Assembly: GCF_020886695.1 (NCBI RefSeq)
Contig: NZ_AP024485.1
Location: forward strand, 1,373,001 to 1,437,000
Origin: Pseudodesulfovibrio sediminis
Lineage (GTDB): Bacteria > Desulfobacterota > Desulfovibrionia > Desulfovibrionales > Desulfovibrionaceae
Length of the DNA stretch: 64,000 nucleotides
Direction of reading: 5' to 3'
Part shown: positions 18,836 through 28,161 of the stretch, piece after piece
Layout of the letters: each line of letters opens with the position of its first letter
How positions within the stretch are numbered: position 1 is the stretch's first letter
The notes under the pieces: generated by a model
What the model saw: only the letters and a program-made list of their open reading frames with translations
What the model was told of the DNA's origin: nothing
The model's database searches: none
Made by a program: the position numbers and the translations under genes

Positions 18836-19370
18836 TCTGTTCAGACCGGTCATCGACTTTGCCTACGCCGGCGGCGTGACCATGATTCCCCTGCTCCTCT
18901 GCTGCACGGCCATGTGGTATTGCATCCTGCGCGCCTGGTTCGAGGTGCTGCCCACACCGGGCCACCACTCCCACGCCCAACTGGCCGACACCTTTGCCTG
19001 CCTCTGCTCCGGGCGTACACACACGGACGCGCGGCTGGCCGCCTGTCTGGCTGAAACCATCCACGCACACACGCGCCGTCGCCTGTCTGCCGCCGCCGTG
19101 TTTGCGGGTGTGGCCCCGCTCCTCGGACTGCTTGGCACGGTCACAGGCATGATCGACACCTTTGACTGCGTGGCCCGCTTCGGCATGGTCAACCCCAAGG
19201 CGCTTTCCACCGGCATCAGCCAGGCCATGATTTCCACCCAGACAGGGTTGGTGGTGGCGGTCCCCGGACTCATCGCCGTCTATTTCCTGCGCCGCCGCGC
19301 CCATCGGACACGAGAACGACTGGAACGCTTTGGCGTCTGTCTGGCCAATCCGGAGGGAGGGACAGCATGA
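18828..19370 (+). CDS. exbB: ExbB-like proton channel subunit
   Basis: A 180-residue MotA/TolQ/ExbB family protein with three membrane helices (about 10-35, 95-115 with APLLGLLGTVTGMIDTF, 135-160). With ExbD it forms the proton-driven motor that energises TonB. It is short, lacking the long cytoplasmic loop of E. coli ExbB, which is typical of ExbB2. It begins 8 bases inside the ttpC gene and ends overlapping exbD by four bases. Confidence 0.88.
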   Translation: MSDLFRPVIDFAYAGGVTMIPLLLCCTAMWYCILRAWFEVLPTPGHHSHAQLADTFACLCSGRTHTDARLAACLAETIHAHTRRRLSAAAVFAGVAPLLGLLGTVTGMIDTFDCVARFGMVNPKALSTGISQAMISTQTGLVVAVPGLIAVYFLRRRAHRTRERLERFGVCLANPEGGTA

Positions 19371-19783
19371 GAACCCTGCGCCGCATCCAACGGGATGACC
19401 CCGTGGACATCAACCTCGCACCCATGGTCGACATGATTTTCATCCTGCTGATCTTCTTCATCGTGACAGCCAGTTTCGTGCACGAAAGTGGCGTGGAAGT
19501 ACAACGCCCTGTGGCGCAATCCGCCACCAAATCCGCAGACACGGCCATGATCATCGGCGTCACCGCTGACGGCGCGATCTCACTGGAAGGCCAGCGACTG
19601 GATATCCGCGCCCTGCGCCCCCGCATGGAACGTTTTGTTGCCGAACGACCGGCCGGAACCGTTGTCGTGGTCGCTGACAGGGACTGCCCCACCGGCATAA
19701 CCGTGCGCGTGCTGGACGCCTGCCGTATGGCCGGGGTGCGTTCAGTGAGCGTGGGAGCGCGCACAGTGGACGGCCCCCAATGA
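19367..19783 (+). CDS. exbD: ExbD-like biopolymer transport protein
   Basis: The 138-residue protein has a short cytoplasmic N-terminus, one membrane helix (about 20-40), and a periplasmic ExbD/TolR domain. The helix contains the essential aspartate in NLAPMVDMIFILLIFF (D22). Together with ExbB it passes proton-motive energy to TonB. It overlaps exbB by four bases and tonB by four bases, so the motor and TonB are translated together. Confidence 0.9.
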   Translation: MRTLRRIQRDDPVDINLAPMVDMIFILLIFFIVTASFVHESGVEVQRPVAQSATKSADTAMIIGVTADGAISLEGQRLDIRALRPRMERFVAERPAGTVVVVADRDCPTGITVRVLDACRMAGVRSVSVGARTVDGPQ

Positions 19784-20409
19784 CACTCTGGAAGGTGCCC
19801 ACGGCTTTTCTGGGGGCGGTGGGCATAACCATTGCCTTCTGCCTGCTCATTCCCATGCTCGGCACCAACCGGGATGCCCCGCTCCGGCTGGAAGAGAACC
19901 CCGTACCAGTGGTGATCGTGCCCCCCGAGGTCAAACAGCGTATAGCGTCCGGGGGAGGCACCACCGCTTCCGTTGCCCCGGTTCACTCTCCATCAATTCC
20001 GGGCCTCCCACTTCCGGTCCCCACATTACCGGCAACCGGCGATGTCCCTCTTCCGGCCCTGTCAGGTCCGTCGGGGCTCTCGCTGGCCGCGCCTGCCGCG
20101 CCCACGGGCGGTATGTTTGAACCCGGCGCACCCGCCTTTGACAAACCGCCACAGGTACTGACCCGCCTTGATCCATATTACCCGCCTGCCGCACGCAGGA
20201 CCGGCACTGAAGGACAGGTCCTCATCCGCGTACTGGTAGACGAAAATGGCCGGGTGGAGAGTGCAGACGTGATCCGGTCCGAACCGGCCGGGGTCTTTGA
20301 TGCCGCGGCTATCAAGGCCGTTCGCGGCTGGAGGTTCTCCCCGGCGCAACGTGCGGGACAGCCCGTGGCCGTGCGTATCGACATCCCCATCAGCTTCAGG
20401 TTGGACTAA
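19780..20409 (+). CDS. tonB: TonB energy transducer
   Basis: A 209-residue TonB protein with one N-terminal membrane helix (about 7-28), a short proline-rich linker (about 45-115; LPVPTLPATGDVPLPALSG) and a C-terminal TonB domain (about 130-209). The domain shows YPPAARRTGTEGQVLIRVLV and RGWRFSPAQRAGQPVAVRI. The linker is shorter than in E. coli TonB, as in TonB2 proteins, which need TtpC to reach across the periplasm. It very probably energises the receptor encoded at the head of the operon. Confidence 0.9.
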   Translation: MTLWKVPTAFLGAVGITIAFCLLIPMLGTNRDAPLRLEENPVPVVIVPPEVKQRIASGGGTTASVAPVHSPSIPGLPLPVPTLPATGDVPLPALSGPSGLSLAAPAAPTGGMFEPGAPAFDKPPQVLTRLDPYYPPAARRTGTEGQVLIRVLVDENGRVESADVIRSEPAGVFDAAAIKAVRGWRFSPAQRAGQPVAVRIDIPISFRLD

Positions 20410-20411
20410 CC

Positions 20412-21713
20412 ATGACTCGCACGTCCATCCTGCTGACTCGGCCCCTGCACATCCTTCTGCTCTTTGGTGTGCTTGTGAGCATGCACTGCCCCGCATTGGC
20501 GGACACAACCGAGAGTGAACGGCTCACTCCGCGACAGTTCGCGGCTGTGGTTGACGCAAGAAATTTCATGGACACAGGGCAGCCGGACAAGGCTGTGCGC
20601 CGACTGCTCCCTCTGGCACAGGGAGAACGCCCCCCGCTCACCATCCTCAGCCATCTGGCCTGGGCACAGGCTGATGCCAGGGATACGGACGCGGCCATGC
20701 AAACGTATATGCGGGCATCCGCCCTCTATCCCGAGGACGCCAACACAGCCCGGAACCTCGGCATCATGCTTCTTGAAAAAGGCCGCCCCCACAAAGCCGC
20801 GGCCATTCTGGAACAGGCATACAACCTGCAACCAGAGGGAGCCAAGGAACCGGCCCTGCTGATGCAGGCCGCATCCGCGTTGGCCAGAGCCGACGCATTC
20901 GACCCCGCATTGCGTCTCATTGACCGAGCGGAACATACGGCAAAGACGGTGCCGGTCGTCTGGACCGCACTGGCGGTATATTGCTGCCTGCGACTCGACA
21001 GGACACACGATGCCCTGCGGTATTGTCATGCCTGCACCCACGCGCACCCGGAGAGCGTTCAGGCATGGACCATGTTGAGCCGGGTCCTTGTCAGGCGCAA
21101 CGATCCTCTGGCGGCTGCCGCTGCATTGGAGACGGCACAATCGCTGGGCCGTTCTGACACGGATGCCGCGTCAATGGCGCATGCGCCCGACATTTCCGCC
21201 GAGCTGGCAAGTCTGTACGCCCGTGGCCATGCCTACGCCGAAGCGGCCAGGCTCCTGCCGCAGGACACGACTCCCCACGCCGCACTGCGTGCCGCGGAAT
21301 TGTTCTACCTGTCACGTCAGAACACAGCCGCTCTCAAGGCGCTGGACACGGAGGCACGCCGGGCTGACAGGACAGCCAAGGGACGCCTCGGTTCCCTCCG
21401 AGCCGCCCTGCTGCGCGGACGCATCCTCATGGACATGCGACACGATGACGAGGCGGTCGCGTGCCTGTTGGCGGCAGCGACGCCATCCCCGGCTGACGCC
21501 ACGGCAATCGAACATCGACTGCGGGGCGAGGCATTGCTGCTTGCCGGAGAAATCCGCTGGATGGAACGAGACTGGAACAGGGCCGCCCGCATATTCAGCA
21601 CGCTGGCCATGGTGCCCGGATATGGCAATACCGGGACCTCGCTGGCAACCAGCATGCGCGCCCTGCTCCGCGAGGCAGCATTGACCATAGACGACCAGAA
21701 GGCCGCAGAATAG
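20412..21713 (+). CDS. TPR-repeat protein closing the TonB2 operon
   Basis: A 433-residue protein with an N-terminal signal or anchor (about 10-28, PLHILLLFGVLVSMHC, with a possible lipobox Cys) and repeated helical TPR units (about 50-170 and onward). An example is ILSHLAWAQADARDTDAAMQ followed by LYPEDANTARNLG. TPR proteins at this position are a regular member of TonB2 clusters and probably scaffold the periplasmic complex. It starts 2 bases after tonB. No terminator is evident; 214 bases without features separate it from the next gene. Confidence 0.75.
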   Translation: MTRTSILLTRPLHILLLFGVLVSMHCPALADTTESERLTPRQFAAVVDARNFMDTGQPDKAVRRLLPLAQGERPPLTILSHLAWAQADARDTDAAMQTYMRASALYPEDANTARNLGIMLLEKGRPHKAAAILEQAYNLQPEGAKEPALLMQAASALARADAFDPALRLIDRAEHTAKTVPVVWTALAVYCCLRLDRTHDALRYCHACTHAHPESVQAWTMLSRVLVRRNDPLAAAAALETAQSLGRSDTDAASMAHAPDISAELASLYARGHAYAEAARLLPQDTTPHAALRAAELFYLSRQNTAALKALDTEARRADRTAKGRLGSLRAALLRGRILMDMRHDDEAVACLLAAATPSPADATAIEHRLRGEALLLAGEIRWMERDWNRAARIFSTLAMVPGYGNTGTSLATSMRALLREAALTIDDQKAAE

Positions 21714-21927
21714 CAACTATTCCAAACGGCTATAGGGACACCACGCCCAACTCCAAAAAAAACTTTGAAAGAATATCCTCACGTTGATGAAGATCAATGC
21801 GCCCTGATTCCGTGACGAGTAGAACAACCCCATCCATGCAGGAGTTGTGCGGTCATACCCGATGCCCACGTCCTCTGAACGGACCATCTCCGCCAAACAT
21901 CTAACGCTTTCAGAAAGGAAACGATCA

Positions 21928-23622
21928 ATGAGTGCACAAAACATAGTCGTCATTGGCGGTTCAGCCGCCGGTCCCAAAGCCGCGGCCCGAGCCAAACGGT
22001 TGGATGCTACAGCGAATGTTACACTCCTGCAGAAAGCCCCGGAGCTGTCCATGGCTTCCTGCGGCTACCCCTACTACATCGGGGGAGAATTCGACGAACG
22101 CAACCAGTTGCTCGCCACCCCCACCGGCGTTGTCCGTGATGAAGCATTTTTCGCTGCCGCCAAGGGCGTGAACGCCCAGGTGAATACGGAAGTGACAACC
22201 ATTGACCGGGACAATAAAACCGTGTCCTGCGTCAACACCGTCACCGGAGAAAAAGACACTGTACCCTACGACAAGCTTGTCCTCTGCACCGGCGCCACTC
22301 CCCGCCGTCCTCCCATTCCGGGCATCGAACTGGACGGGGTCCGGGCCTTGTCCGAAATGCGCGACGCCGACAAACTGCGCGAGCTGCGCGACACTGGCGA
22401 AGTCAAGGACGTGGTCATCGTGGGCGGCGGCCTGATCGGCATCGAAGTCTGCGAGGCCCTGGCCGAATCCGGCATGAACGTCAACGTGGTTGAAATGCTC
22501 TCCCAACTGCTCACCTTCCTTGACTGGGAAGTGGCCAAACTGGTTGAAAAGCATGTGAAGTCCAAAGGCATCACCGTGCACACGGAAAACGGCGTGTCCG
22601 AATTTCTGGGCGAAAACGGCAAACTCACCGGCGTCAAGTTGAACGACGGCTCTGTCGTCCCATGCGATCTGGTGGTGGTGTCCATCGGCGTTGTTCCCAA
22701 TGCCACGCTGGCCAAAGAGGCCGGACTGGAGATCGGTGATTTCGGCGGCATTTCCGTGGACACGCACATGCGCACATCCGATCCGTCCATCTATGCGGCG
22801 GGCGACTGCGTGGAGATCCCCAACCGTATCACCGGCAAAAAGGCCTACGCCCCGTACGGCGACCTGGCCAACCTCGAAGCGCGCGTCGTGGCCGATAACA
22901 TGATCCTGGGGGACACGGCTGTTTTCCCCGGCACCGTCAACAGCGGCATCTGCAAAGTCTTCAACCTGAGCGCAGGGTCCACCGGCCTGTCCGAAAAACG
23001 GGCCAAGGCCGAAGGGTTTGAGGTTGTCACCGCCACCAACGCCAGCCTGGACAAACCGGGTTTCATGGGTGCCAAGCTGCTCGTCTCCAAAATGGTGGCG
23101 GACGCCAAGACCGGCCGCATCCTCGGTTTCCAATGCGTCGGCCCCGGTGAGGTCAACAGGCAGGTCGCCGAAGCAGCCATGACAGTCATGAACGGCAACA
23201 CCATCTTCGACATCGGCGTGGCCGATCTCCCCTATGCACCGCCGTTCTCCCTGGCCATCGACCATTTCATCACCACGGCCCACATTCTCGAAAACAAAAA
23301 GGCCGGACGCATGGCCGGTATCAGCAACGCCGATGTCAAGGAACGCATCGACGAAGGCACCGCACCGTTCATCCTCGACGTCCGTGCGCCCACTGAGTTC
23401 GAGGAAATGCGCCTCAATGTCGGCGAAACCCTGATCCCGCTGGGCACGCTTCGCAACTCTCTGGACAAGCTGCCGCAGGACAAGGACGCCGAGATCGTCA
23501 CGTTCTGCAAGATCTCCATGCGCGGCTATGAAGCCCAGCGTGTGTTGGAAGCGCACGGCTGGACCAATGTAAAGGTTATGGAAGGCGGCATCATGGCATG
23601 GCCGTTCAAGGTTGAGTTCTAG
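21928..23622 (+). CDS. FAD-dependent CoA-disulfide reductase/NADH oxidase-like protein with rhodanese domain
   Basis: The 564-residue protein starts with an FAD-binding VVIGGSAAGPKAAARAKR and has the single redox cysteine of the CoA-disulfide reductase/NADH oxidase/Npsr group in SMASCGYPYYIGG (C42). An NAD site VVIVGGGLIGIEVCEAL lies near 170, and a second FAD motif near IYAAGDCVEI. The last 100 residues are a rhodanese domain with the loop VTFCKISMRGYEAQ (active Cys). Such fusions reduce CoA-persulfides or polysulfides with NADH and handle sulfane sulfur, which fits a sulfur-metabolising anaerobe. ATG at 21928 follows GAAAGGAAA. Single gene. Confidence 0.88.
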   Translation: MSAQNIVVIGGSAAGPKAAARAKRLDATANVTLLQKAPELSMASCGYPYYIGGEFDERNQLLATPTGVVRDEAFFAAAKGVNAQVNTEVTTIDRDNKTVSCVNTVTGEKDTVPYDKLVLCTGATPRRPPIPGIELDGVRALSEMRDADKLRELRDTGEVKDVVIVGGGLIGIEVCEALAESGMNVNVVEMLSQLLTFLDWEVAKLVEKHVKSKGITVHTENGVSEFLGENGKLTGVKLNDGSVVPCDLVVVSIGVVPNATLAKEAGLEIGDFGGISVDTHMRTSDPSIYAAGDCVEIPNRITGKKAYAPYGDLANLEARVVADNMILGDTAVFPGTVNSGICKVFNLSAGSTGLSEKRAKAEGFEVVTATNASLDKPGFMGAKLLVSKMVADAKTGRILGFQCVGPGEVNRQVAEAAMTVMNGNTIFDIGVADLPYAPPFSLAIDHFITTAHILENKKAGRMAGISNADVKERIDEGTAPFILDVRAPTEFEEMRLNVGETLIPLGTLRNSLDKLPQDKDAEIVTFCKISMRGYEAQRVLEAHGWTNVKVMEGGIMAWPFKVEF

Positions 23623-23724
23623 ACGTAGGACACCGACCTCGAACAGGGGCTCCGAATGCAGGCAATGAACATGGCACACCCACCTCTCCCCTGTGGGTGT
23701 TCCATGTTCTCTTCCACACTCTAT

Positions 23725-23754
23725 ACGGCCTGGGAGGGTCTCCTTCCAGGCCGT
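23725..23754. terminator. Hairpin downstream of the flavoprotein gene
   Basis: ACGGCCTGG pairs with CCAGGCCGT around a 12-base loop (23725-23754), 100 bases after the stop at 23622. There is no T-run, so it may be a weak terminator or mRNA-stabilising hairpin. The remainder of 23623-23997 holds no supported gene. Confidence 0.45.
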
Positions 23755-23997
23755 ACCAATGCAGGCAACCTGAAGCGCTCGTCAGCCCACTTGCCGACTT
23801 TACGACTAATGCGTAGTGATAAAGGCATGATGCCGACTGGCCGTTTGGCCCTAACGTTCCGTCATCATACGTAGACATATCTACCTGAATGGGTTTGATT
23901 CCAGCGGACACCGCAGCCCTTCCCTGCTTGGAGACACGCTGTTCTCCCCGGCCAGACGCAGCCGCAGTATCATTCGACTTGCCTTGGAGGCCACTTC

Positions 23998-24714
23998 ATG
24001 AACGAGCTGATTGCCCCGCATTTTCTGGACATACTCTGTCTGGCCATCTCCACGGGACTGTTCACTTTTTACCACCTGTATGTCTGGTGGAAACTCAAGA
24101 CAAACCCCATTTATACACTGTACGGTGCAACGAAACTGGCGAAAACAGCCTGGGTCGTGAATGTCATGGAAGAAAAGAATGACCTTCTGGCAGTGCAGAC
24201 GTTGCGCAACTCCACCATGGCCGCCACCTTTCTGGCCTCGACGTCAATTCTTCTTGCCGTAGGCCTGCTCACATTGTCCGGGCAGGGCGACGAATTGGGA
24301 CAGACATGGCACGCGGTCAACATGTTCGGCTCCACGGCACAGAGCACCATGACGTTCAAACTCCTTGTCATCCTTGCCAATCTGTTCATCGCCTTCTTCA
24401 ACTTTTCTTTCTCCATACGGTTGTTCAGCCATGTCGGATTCATCATCAACACCCCGCCGGAGGGAGGGAACTACGGCACGTCGTTCACGTTCGTCGCCAT
24501 GCAACTGAATAAGGCAGGCAGTTACTTCCATATCGGTATGCGGGCATATTACTTTCTGATCCCCCTTATCTTCTGGCTGTTCGGTCCACTGCTCCTGGTC
24601 TTTTCAACGATCATAGTGGTCGTGCTGATCTCCCGCATAGAAAGAACGCCCAAAATGGATTGCGGATACCTGTCGGCCTTTTTCAAAAAGTCGTGCACGT
24701 TGCCTCCTGAATAA
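23998..24714 (+). CDS. DUF599 family membrane protein
   Basis: A 238-residue integral membrane protein with four or five helices (about 8-28, 75-98, 118-145, 185-222). The conserved features are HLYVWWKLKTNPIYTLYG, AKTAWV and TLRNSTMAATFLASTS near residues 22-90, which mark DUF599. Molecular function is unknown. The start follows CTTGGAGG by seven bases. It stands alone, convergent with the large hybrid kinase gene. Confidence 0.75.
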   Translation: MNELIAPHFLDILCLAISTGLFTFYHLYVWWKLKTNPIYTLYGATKLAKTAWVVNVMEEKNDLLAVQTLRNSTMAATFLASTSILLAVGLLTLSGQGDELGQTWHAVNMFGSTAQSTMTFKLLVILANLFIAFFNFSFSIRLFSHVGFIINTPPEGGNYGTSFTFVAMQLNKAGSYFHIGMRAYYFLIPLIFWLFGPLLLVFSTIIVVVLISRIERTPKMDCGYLSAFFKKSCTLPPE

Positions 24715-24735
24715 CGAAATGTGAAGGGCTCCGCG

Positions 24736-24767
24736 CAAAAAAGGCCTGGAAGACGGTCTTCCAAGCC
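24736..24767 (-). terminator. Intrinsic terminator for the hybrid kinase gene
   Basis: The stem AGGCcTGGAAGA with TCTTCCAaGCCT (24742-24767) is bordered by an A-run at 24736-24742, which is a U-run for minus-strand RNA. It is one of a family of near-identical stems in this window (27928, 29584, 32161, 33981, 41422, 54886). Confidence 0.75.
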
Positions 24768-24830
24768 TCGCAAACCCACGGCATATCCTACTGATACAAT
24801 TATAAAAATCAGTCGTATCCGCCGACGCGA

Positions 24831-27383
24831 TCAGGCTGAGTCCTCGGCCTCCGACAGGACAAACTCCAGCACTTCCTTCAGCACATCCATTTCAACCGGC
24901 TTGGCCAGATATCCGTTCATGCCCGCTTCAAGGAACTTCTCCTTATCCCCGGTCATGGCATAGGCCGTTACTGCTATAATGGGAATATCCTTGTTCATTT
25001 CGCCTGCTTCCCCACGCCGAATGGCCTTTGTCGCTTCCACGCCATCAAGCACCGGCATCTGTACATCCATGAGAATGAGATCATAGGATTCGGCTTCCAG
25101 TTGTGTCAGCGCCTGTTGCCCATCCGTGACAGCCTGAACGTGGTGCCCCAGCATCTCGAACATTTTGGTCTCGACAATCTCGGAATTCTTGTCATCCTCG
25201 GCCAACAGTATCCTGAGCCCCCTTGAGACAAGAGGTTCTTCATCTGCCGGCGGAGTGTAGGCAAGAGGCTCGACAATTTGAAATGGCAGACAGAAGTGAA
25301 AGACCGTTCCCGCTCCCTCCTCACTCTCCACCGCCATGGTGCCTCCCATGAGGACAACCAGACGCTTGGTGATGGTCAGGCCAAGCCCAGCCCCCTGGTA
25401 CCTGCGCTTGAAATCCGTCTCCCCCTGCACAAAAGGCGCAAACAGTTTATCCAGCAGGCTATCAGGGATACCGATCCCGGGGTCGGCAACCGAAAACAGC
25501 ACATGATACTCGTCAGGTGTTCGCTGAGGCAGGGGATGGATATCAATGCTTATGGTCCCTGTGTCAGAGAATTTGATCGCATTGCCCACCAAATTGCTGA
25601 GAACCTGCTGAAGGCGCACGACATCTCCACTGAGCCTGTCCGGCATGTACGGAGGGATGGTAAGTTTCAACTCCAGTCCCTGTTCGTTCGCAGACGGGCC
25701 AAACAGCTGCACCACGCCGATGACGGCGTCATTGAAATCGAAAGGTTCCTTGAGAATACTCACCTTGCCCGCATCAATTCGGGACAAATCGAGGATATCC
25801 GTCAGGAGTCGGGTCAACCGCCCGCTGGACTGATACGCCGCATCAACATATTCCTTCTGCTCAACATCGAGCGGCGTTGCTCCCAGGAGGTGCAACATAC
25901 CCATGATGCCATTCAGGGGAGTCCGAATCTCATGGCTCATGTTGGCCAGGAACTCCGATTTGGCCCGGTTTGCGGCGACCGCCTCTTCTATTGCCCTGTT
26001 GCGCTCAGTGACATCCAGCACACTCCCCTTGATGTGGAGAAGATCACCGTTCTCGTCATACTCCCCCTGAAATGTCGAATGGTAGTGCCCGACACTGCCA
26101 TCCGGGCGGAGAAACCGCTGATCATAATGCCCCTGACCATGACTTGCAATGGCCCTGTCGAGCAATTCCTGTCCACGGACCTGTTCATTCGGCCAGGATG
26201 CCGAGAGAGCCAGAATCGAATCTATCTGCGGAGTGAACGTCTCGGAGTTCAACCCGAAAATTGTATACACTTCCTCGGACCACGTAACATCACCCGTCTT
26301 GACATCCCAGTCCCAGCGGCCCAAACCCGCCATACGCTGCACTTCCCTGAGATCTTCCTCCGCCTTTTTTCGGGCTGTGATATCTCTGGTTACAGTAAAC
26401 ATACAGGGGGTTTCGTCAACAACGGCCCCTGCAGCAGTAACCTCGGCATCATACTCGCTCCCGTCCTTGCGTCGATGTCGCGTCTCAAAAGAAAACTGTA
26501 CTTCGCGGGACACTGGAAAATCGGTGAGAATATCCTCTTTGGAATAACGCGCTTCGAAATCCCAGGTGTGAAGCTGTACGACCTCTTCCTGAGTATAGCC
26601 GAGCATGTCAGCAAATTTCTGATTTGCTTCTACTATTCGATGTTCACTATCCATGATGGCAATACCGTCCAGGGAAATATTCATGAGCGCTTTTCTTCGG
26701 CCGGCCTCCAAAAGCAGTGCCTGCTCAGCGGCCTTGCGCTCCGTAATGTCAATATGGGTGCCAAGCATACGGGTGGCACTGCCTGACTCGTCCCAGCCCA
26801 CACTTTTTCCCCGGGCAAAGATCCACCGCCAACTACCGTCCTTGGCGTGCATGCGAAACTCGATTTGAAACGGCTCACCAATTTCAAGGTGCGCCAGCAC
26901 AACGCCCCGAGCCGTCTTAACATCGTCGGGGTGCAGCAACTGCTCCCAGGTGGCAAAGGTTTCCGGCAATTCATACGGGACATAACCAAGCATGGTGTAC
27001 CAGCGGCTACTGAAATAAACTTTACCGGTCTTGATATCCCAATCCCAGATAGCGTCATTGACGGCATCCATGGCCAGAGCCAATCTGTCCTCACTTTTCC
27101 TCCGGCTTTCTATTTCACCAGCCAGAAGATACACATAGAACACACTCGCCCAACAGACCGGACCCATCATCTGAATGTAGTCTTCGGCTTCACTCAAATA
27201 CGGTACAACGACTATCTGTTCCAGGATATTGGAAAAAGCATGAAAGGCGCACCAGATGATCAATCCTGCGATAACACTCTTGGCCCGAACTTTTCGCGCG
27301 GTTTTCCACCCTGCAAGAAGGACCCATGCCGCGATGAGGCACAGCACAACGGAAAGACCGTCCAGGAAGAGTACGGGAGTCAT
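24831..27383 (-). CDS. Membrane-bound hybrid histidine kinase with three PAS domains
   Basis: 850 residues. Three N-terminal membrane helices (about 5-95) come first, then three PAS/PAC units (about 110-235, 240-360, 365-480). HisKA follows with [17 protein letters not shown], then HATPase ([30 protein letters not shown]). A C-terminal receiver domain has phospho-Asp in [12 protein letters not shown] and Lys in [12 protein letters not shown] domains suggest redox or small-ligand sensing. ATG at 27383 overlaps the stop of the small membrane gene upstream (ATGA), so the two are coupled. A 22-codon upstream extension is less likely. Confidence 0.87.
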   Translation of the reverse strand: MTPVLFLDGLSVVLCLIAAWVLLAGWKTARKVRAKSVIAGLIIWCAFHAFSNILEQIVVVPYLSEAEDYIQMMGPVCWASVFYVYLLAGEIESRRKSEDRLALAMDAVNDAIWDWDIKTGKVYFSSRWYTMLGYVPYELPETFATWEQLLHPDDVKTARGVVLAHLEIGEPFQIEFRMHAKDGSWRWIFARGKSVGWDESGSATRMLGTHIDITERKAAEQALLLEAGRRKALMNISLDGIAIMDSEHRIVEANQKFADMLGYTQEEVVQLHTWDFEARYSKEDILTDFPVSREVQFSFETRHRRKDGSEYDAEVTAAGAVVDETPCMFTVTRDITARKKAEEDLREVQRMAGLGRWDWDVKTGDVTWSEEVYTIFGLNSETFTPQIDSILALSASWPNEQVRGQELLDRAIASHGQGHYDQRFLRPDGSVGHYHSTFQGEYDENGDLLHIKGSVLDVTERNRAIEEAVAANRAKSEFLANMSHEIRTPLNGIMGMLHLLGATPLDVEQKEYVDAAYQSSGRLTRLLTDILDLSRIDAGKVSILKEPFDFNDAVIGVVQLFGPSANEQGLELKLTIPPYMPDRLSGDVVRLQQVLSNLVGNAIKFSDTGTISIDIHPLPQRTPDEYHVLFSVADPGIGIPDSLLDKLFAPFVQGETDFKRRYQGAGLGLTITKRLVVLMGGTMAVESEEGAGTVFHFCLPFQIVEPLAYTPPADEEPLVSRGLRILLAEDDKNSEIVETKMFEMLGHHVQAVTDGQQALTQLEAESYDLILMDVQMPVLDGVEATKAIRRGEAGEMNKDIPIIAVTAYAMTGDKEKFLEAGMNGYLAKPVEMDVLKEVLEFVLSEAEDSA

Positions 27384-27655
27384 ACGTTCTTCCTCTCCCG
27401 CTTGAAGGCCAACCACACCCAACAGGTCAAAAACAGCGTGCTGACGCAATAGAGCAGGTGCTCAAGAACATTCATGAAGTCAGACCAGAAAAATCCCTCC
27501 GCAATCGTCACCAATAGTCCGATATACAAGAGGAAATATCCTGTCACCAGCAGGTGAACCCGGGGAATCACTTTGAACTTGTCGCGGTAAATGAACAAGA
27601 ACAACACCACGGGCAAACCGAAGAAAGCGGTTAATATTTCATTAGCCTGTACCAT
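27380..27655 (-). CDS. Small three-helix membrane protein coupled to the hybrid kinase
   Basis: A 91-residue protein with three hydrophobic segments (about 8-22, 30-50, 58-80) and a basic end (KRERKNV). No family recognised. It shares a 4-base overlap with the kinase gene, and the same layout (tiny membrane protein before a sensor kinase) appears at 8386-8607. It may be an accessory sensor subunit. A GAGGTG site lies about 10 bases before the ATG at 27655. Confidence 0.6.
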   Translation of the reverse strand: MVQANEILTAFFGLPVVLFLFIYRDKFKVIPRVHLLVTGYFLLYIGLLVTIAEGFFWSDFMNVLEHLLYCVSTLFLTCWVWLAFKRERKNV

Positions 27656-28161
27656 GCAGAGACACACCTCGGCGCGCCCCAAAAAGAACGCGACATTACT
27701 TAATCATACACTATATATTACAACCATTTATACTACTGCAAAATTAACGAAAAGACGCTAAAACAGAGAGAATTCAGAGTCTATAACCTACGCTCATCTT
27801 TGAAAAATAACAATTAGAGAAGTGAAGATATCTGCCTGATGATGCCGATAGACGCTACGGTCAATGCCTCGGACTCCATTGCCATGGGCAAACACCGTGT
27901 CTGACCACTACCGCATGAACGCGAAAAGGCTTGGAAGGATGTCCTTCCAAGCCTAACTCGCTTTGGTAGAATAGGAGGTGATTACTCCACACAAATCCAT
28001 ATGCCGGCAATGATCCCATTTGCAAGCTCACCGGGTTCCGGTATGCACTCAACCCGCTCCTGAACGCCATGACTGTCGAATAAGACGCTTCCCTGCCCTT
28101 CGCCAGTTGTATTCGTTGCGTACCTGCCGGGGTCATATGCAAAAGAATCAGTCTATCCGTA
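27656..28161. other. 506-base intergenic region with terminator
   Basis: AT-rich DNA upstream of 27655 (27700-27830) is the likely promoter region of the kinase operon. The terminator of the alcohol dehydrogenase transcript lies at 27923-27954. A 93-codon minus-strand frame at 27861-28142 runs through that hairpin and is not credible. No gene supported. Confidence 0.5.
27923..27954 (-). terminator. Intrinsic terminator (repeated stem family)
   Basis: AGGCTTGGAAGGA pairs with TCCTTCCAAGCCT around two bases (27928-27954), with GAAAA on the left giving a short U-run on minus-strand RNA. It ends the alcohol dehydrogenase transcript about 210 bases after the stop. Confidence 0.65.

Noticed and set aside
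27861-28142. 93-codon minus-strand frame
   Set aside because: It runs through a terminator hairpin and shows no protein-like pattern.
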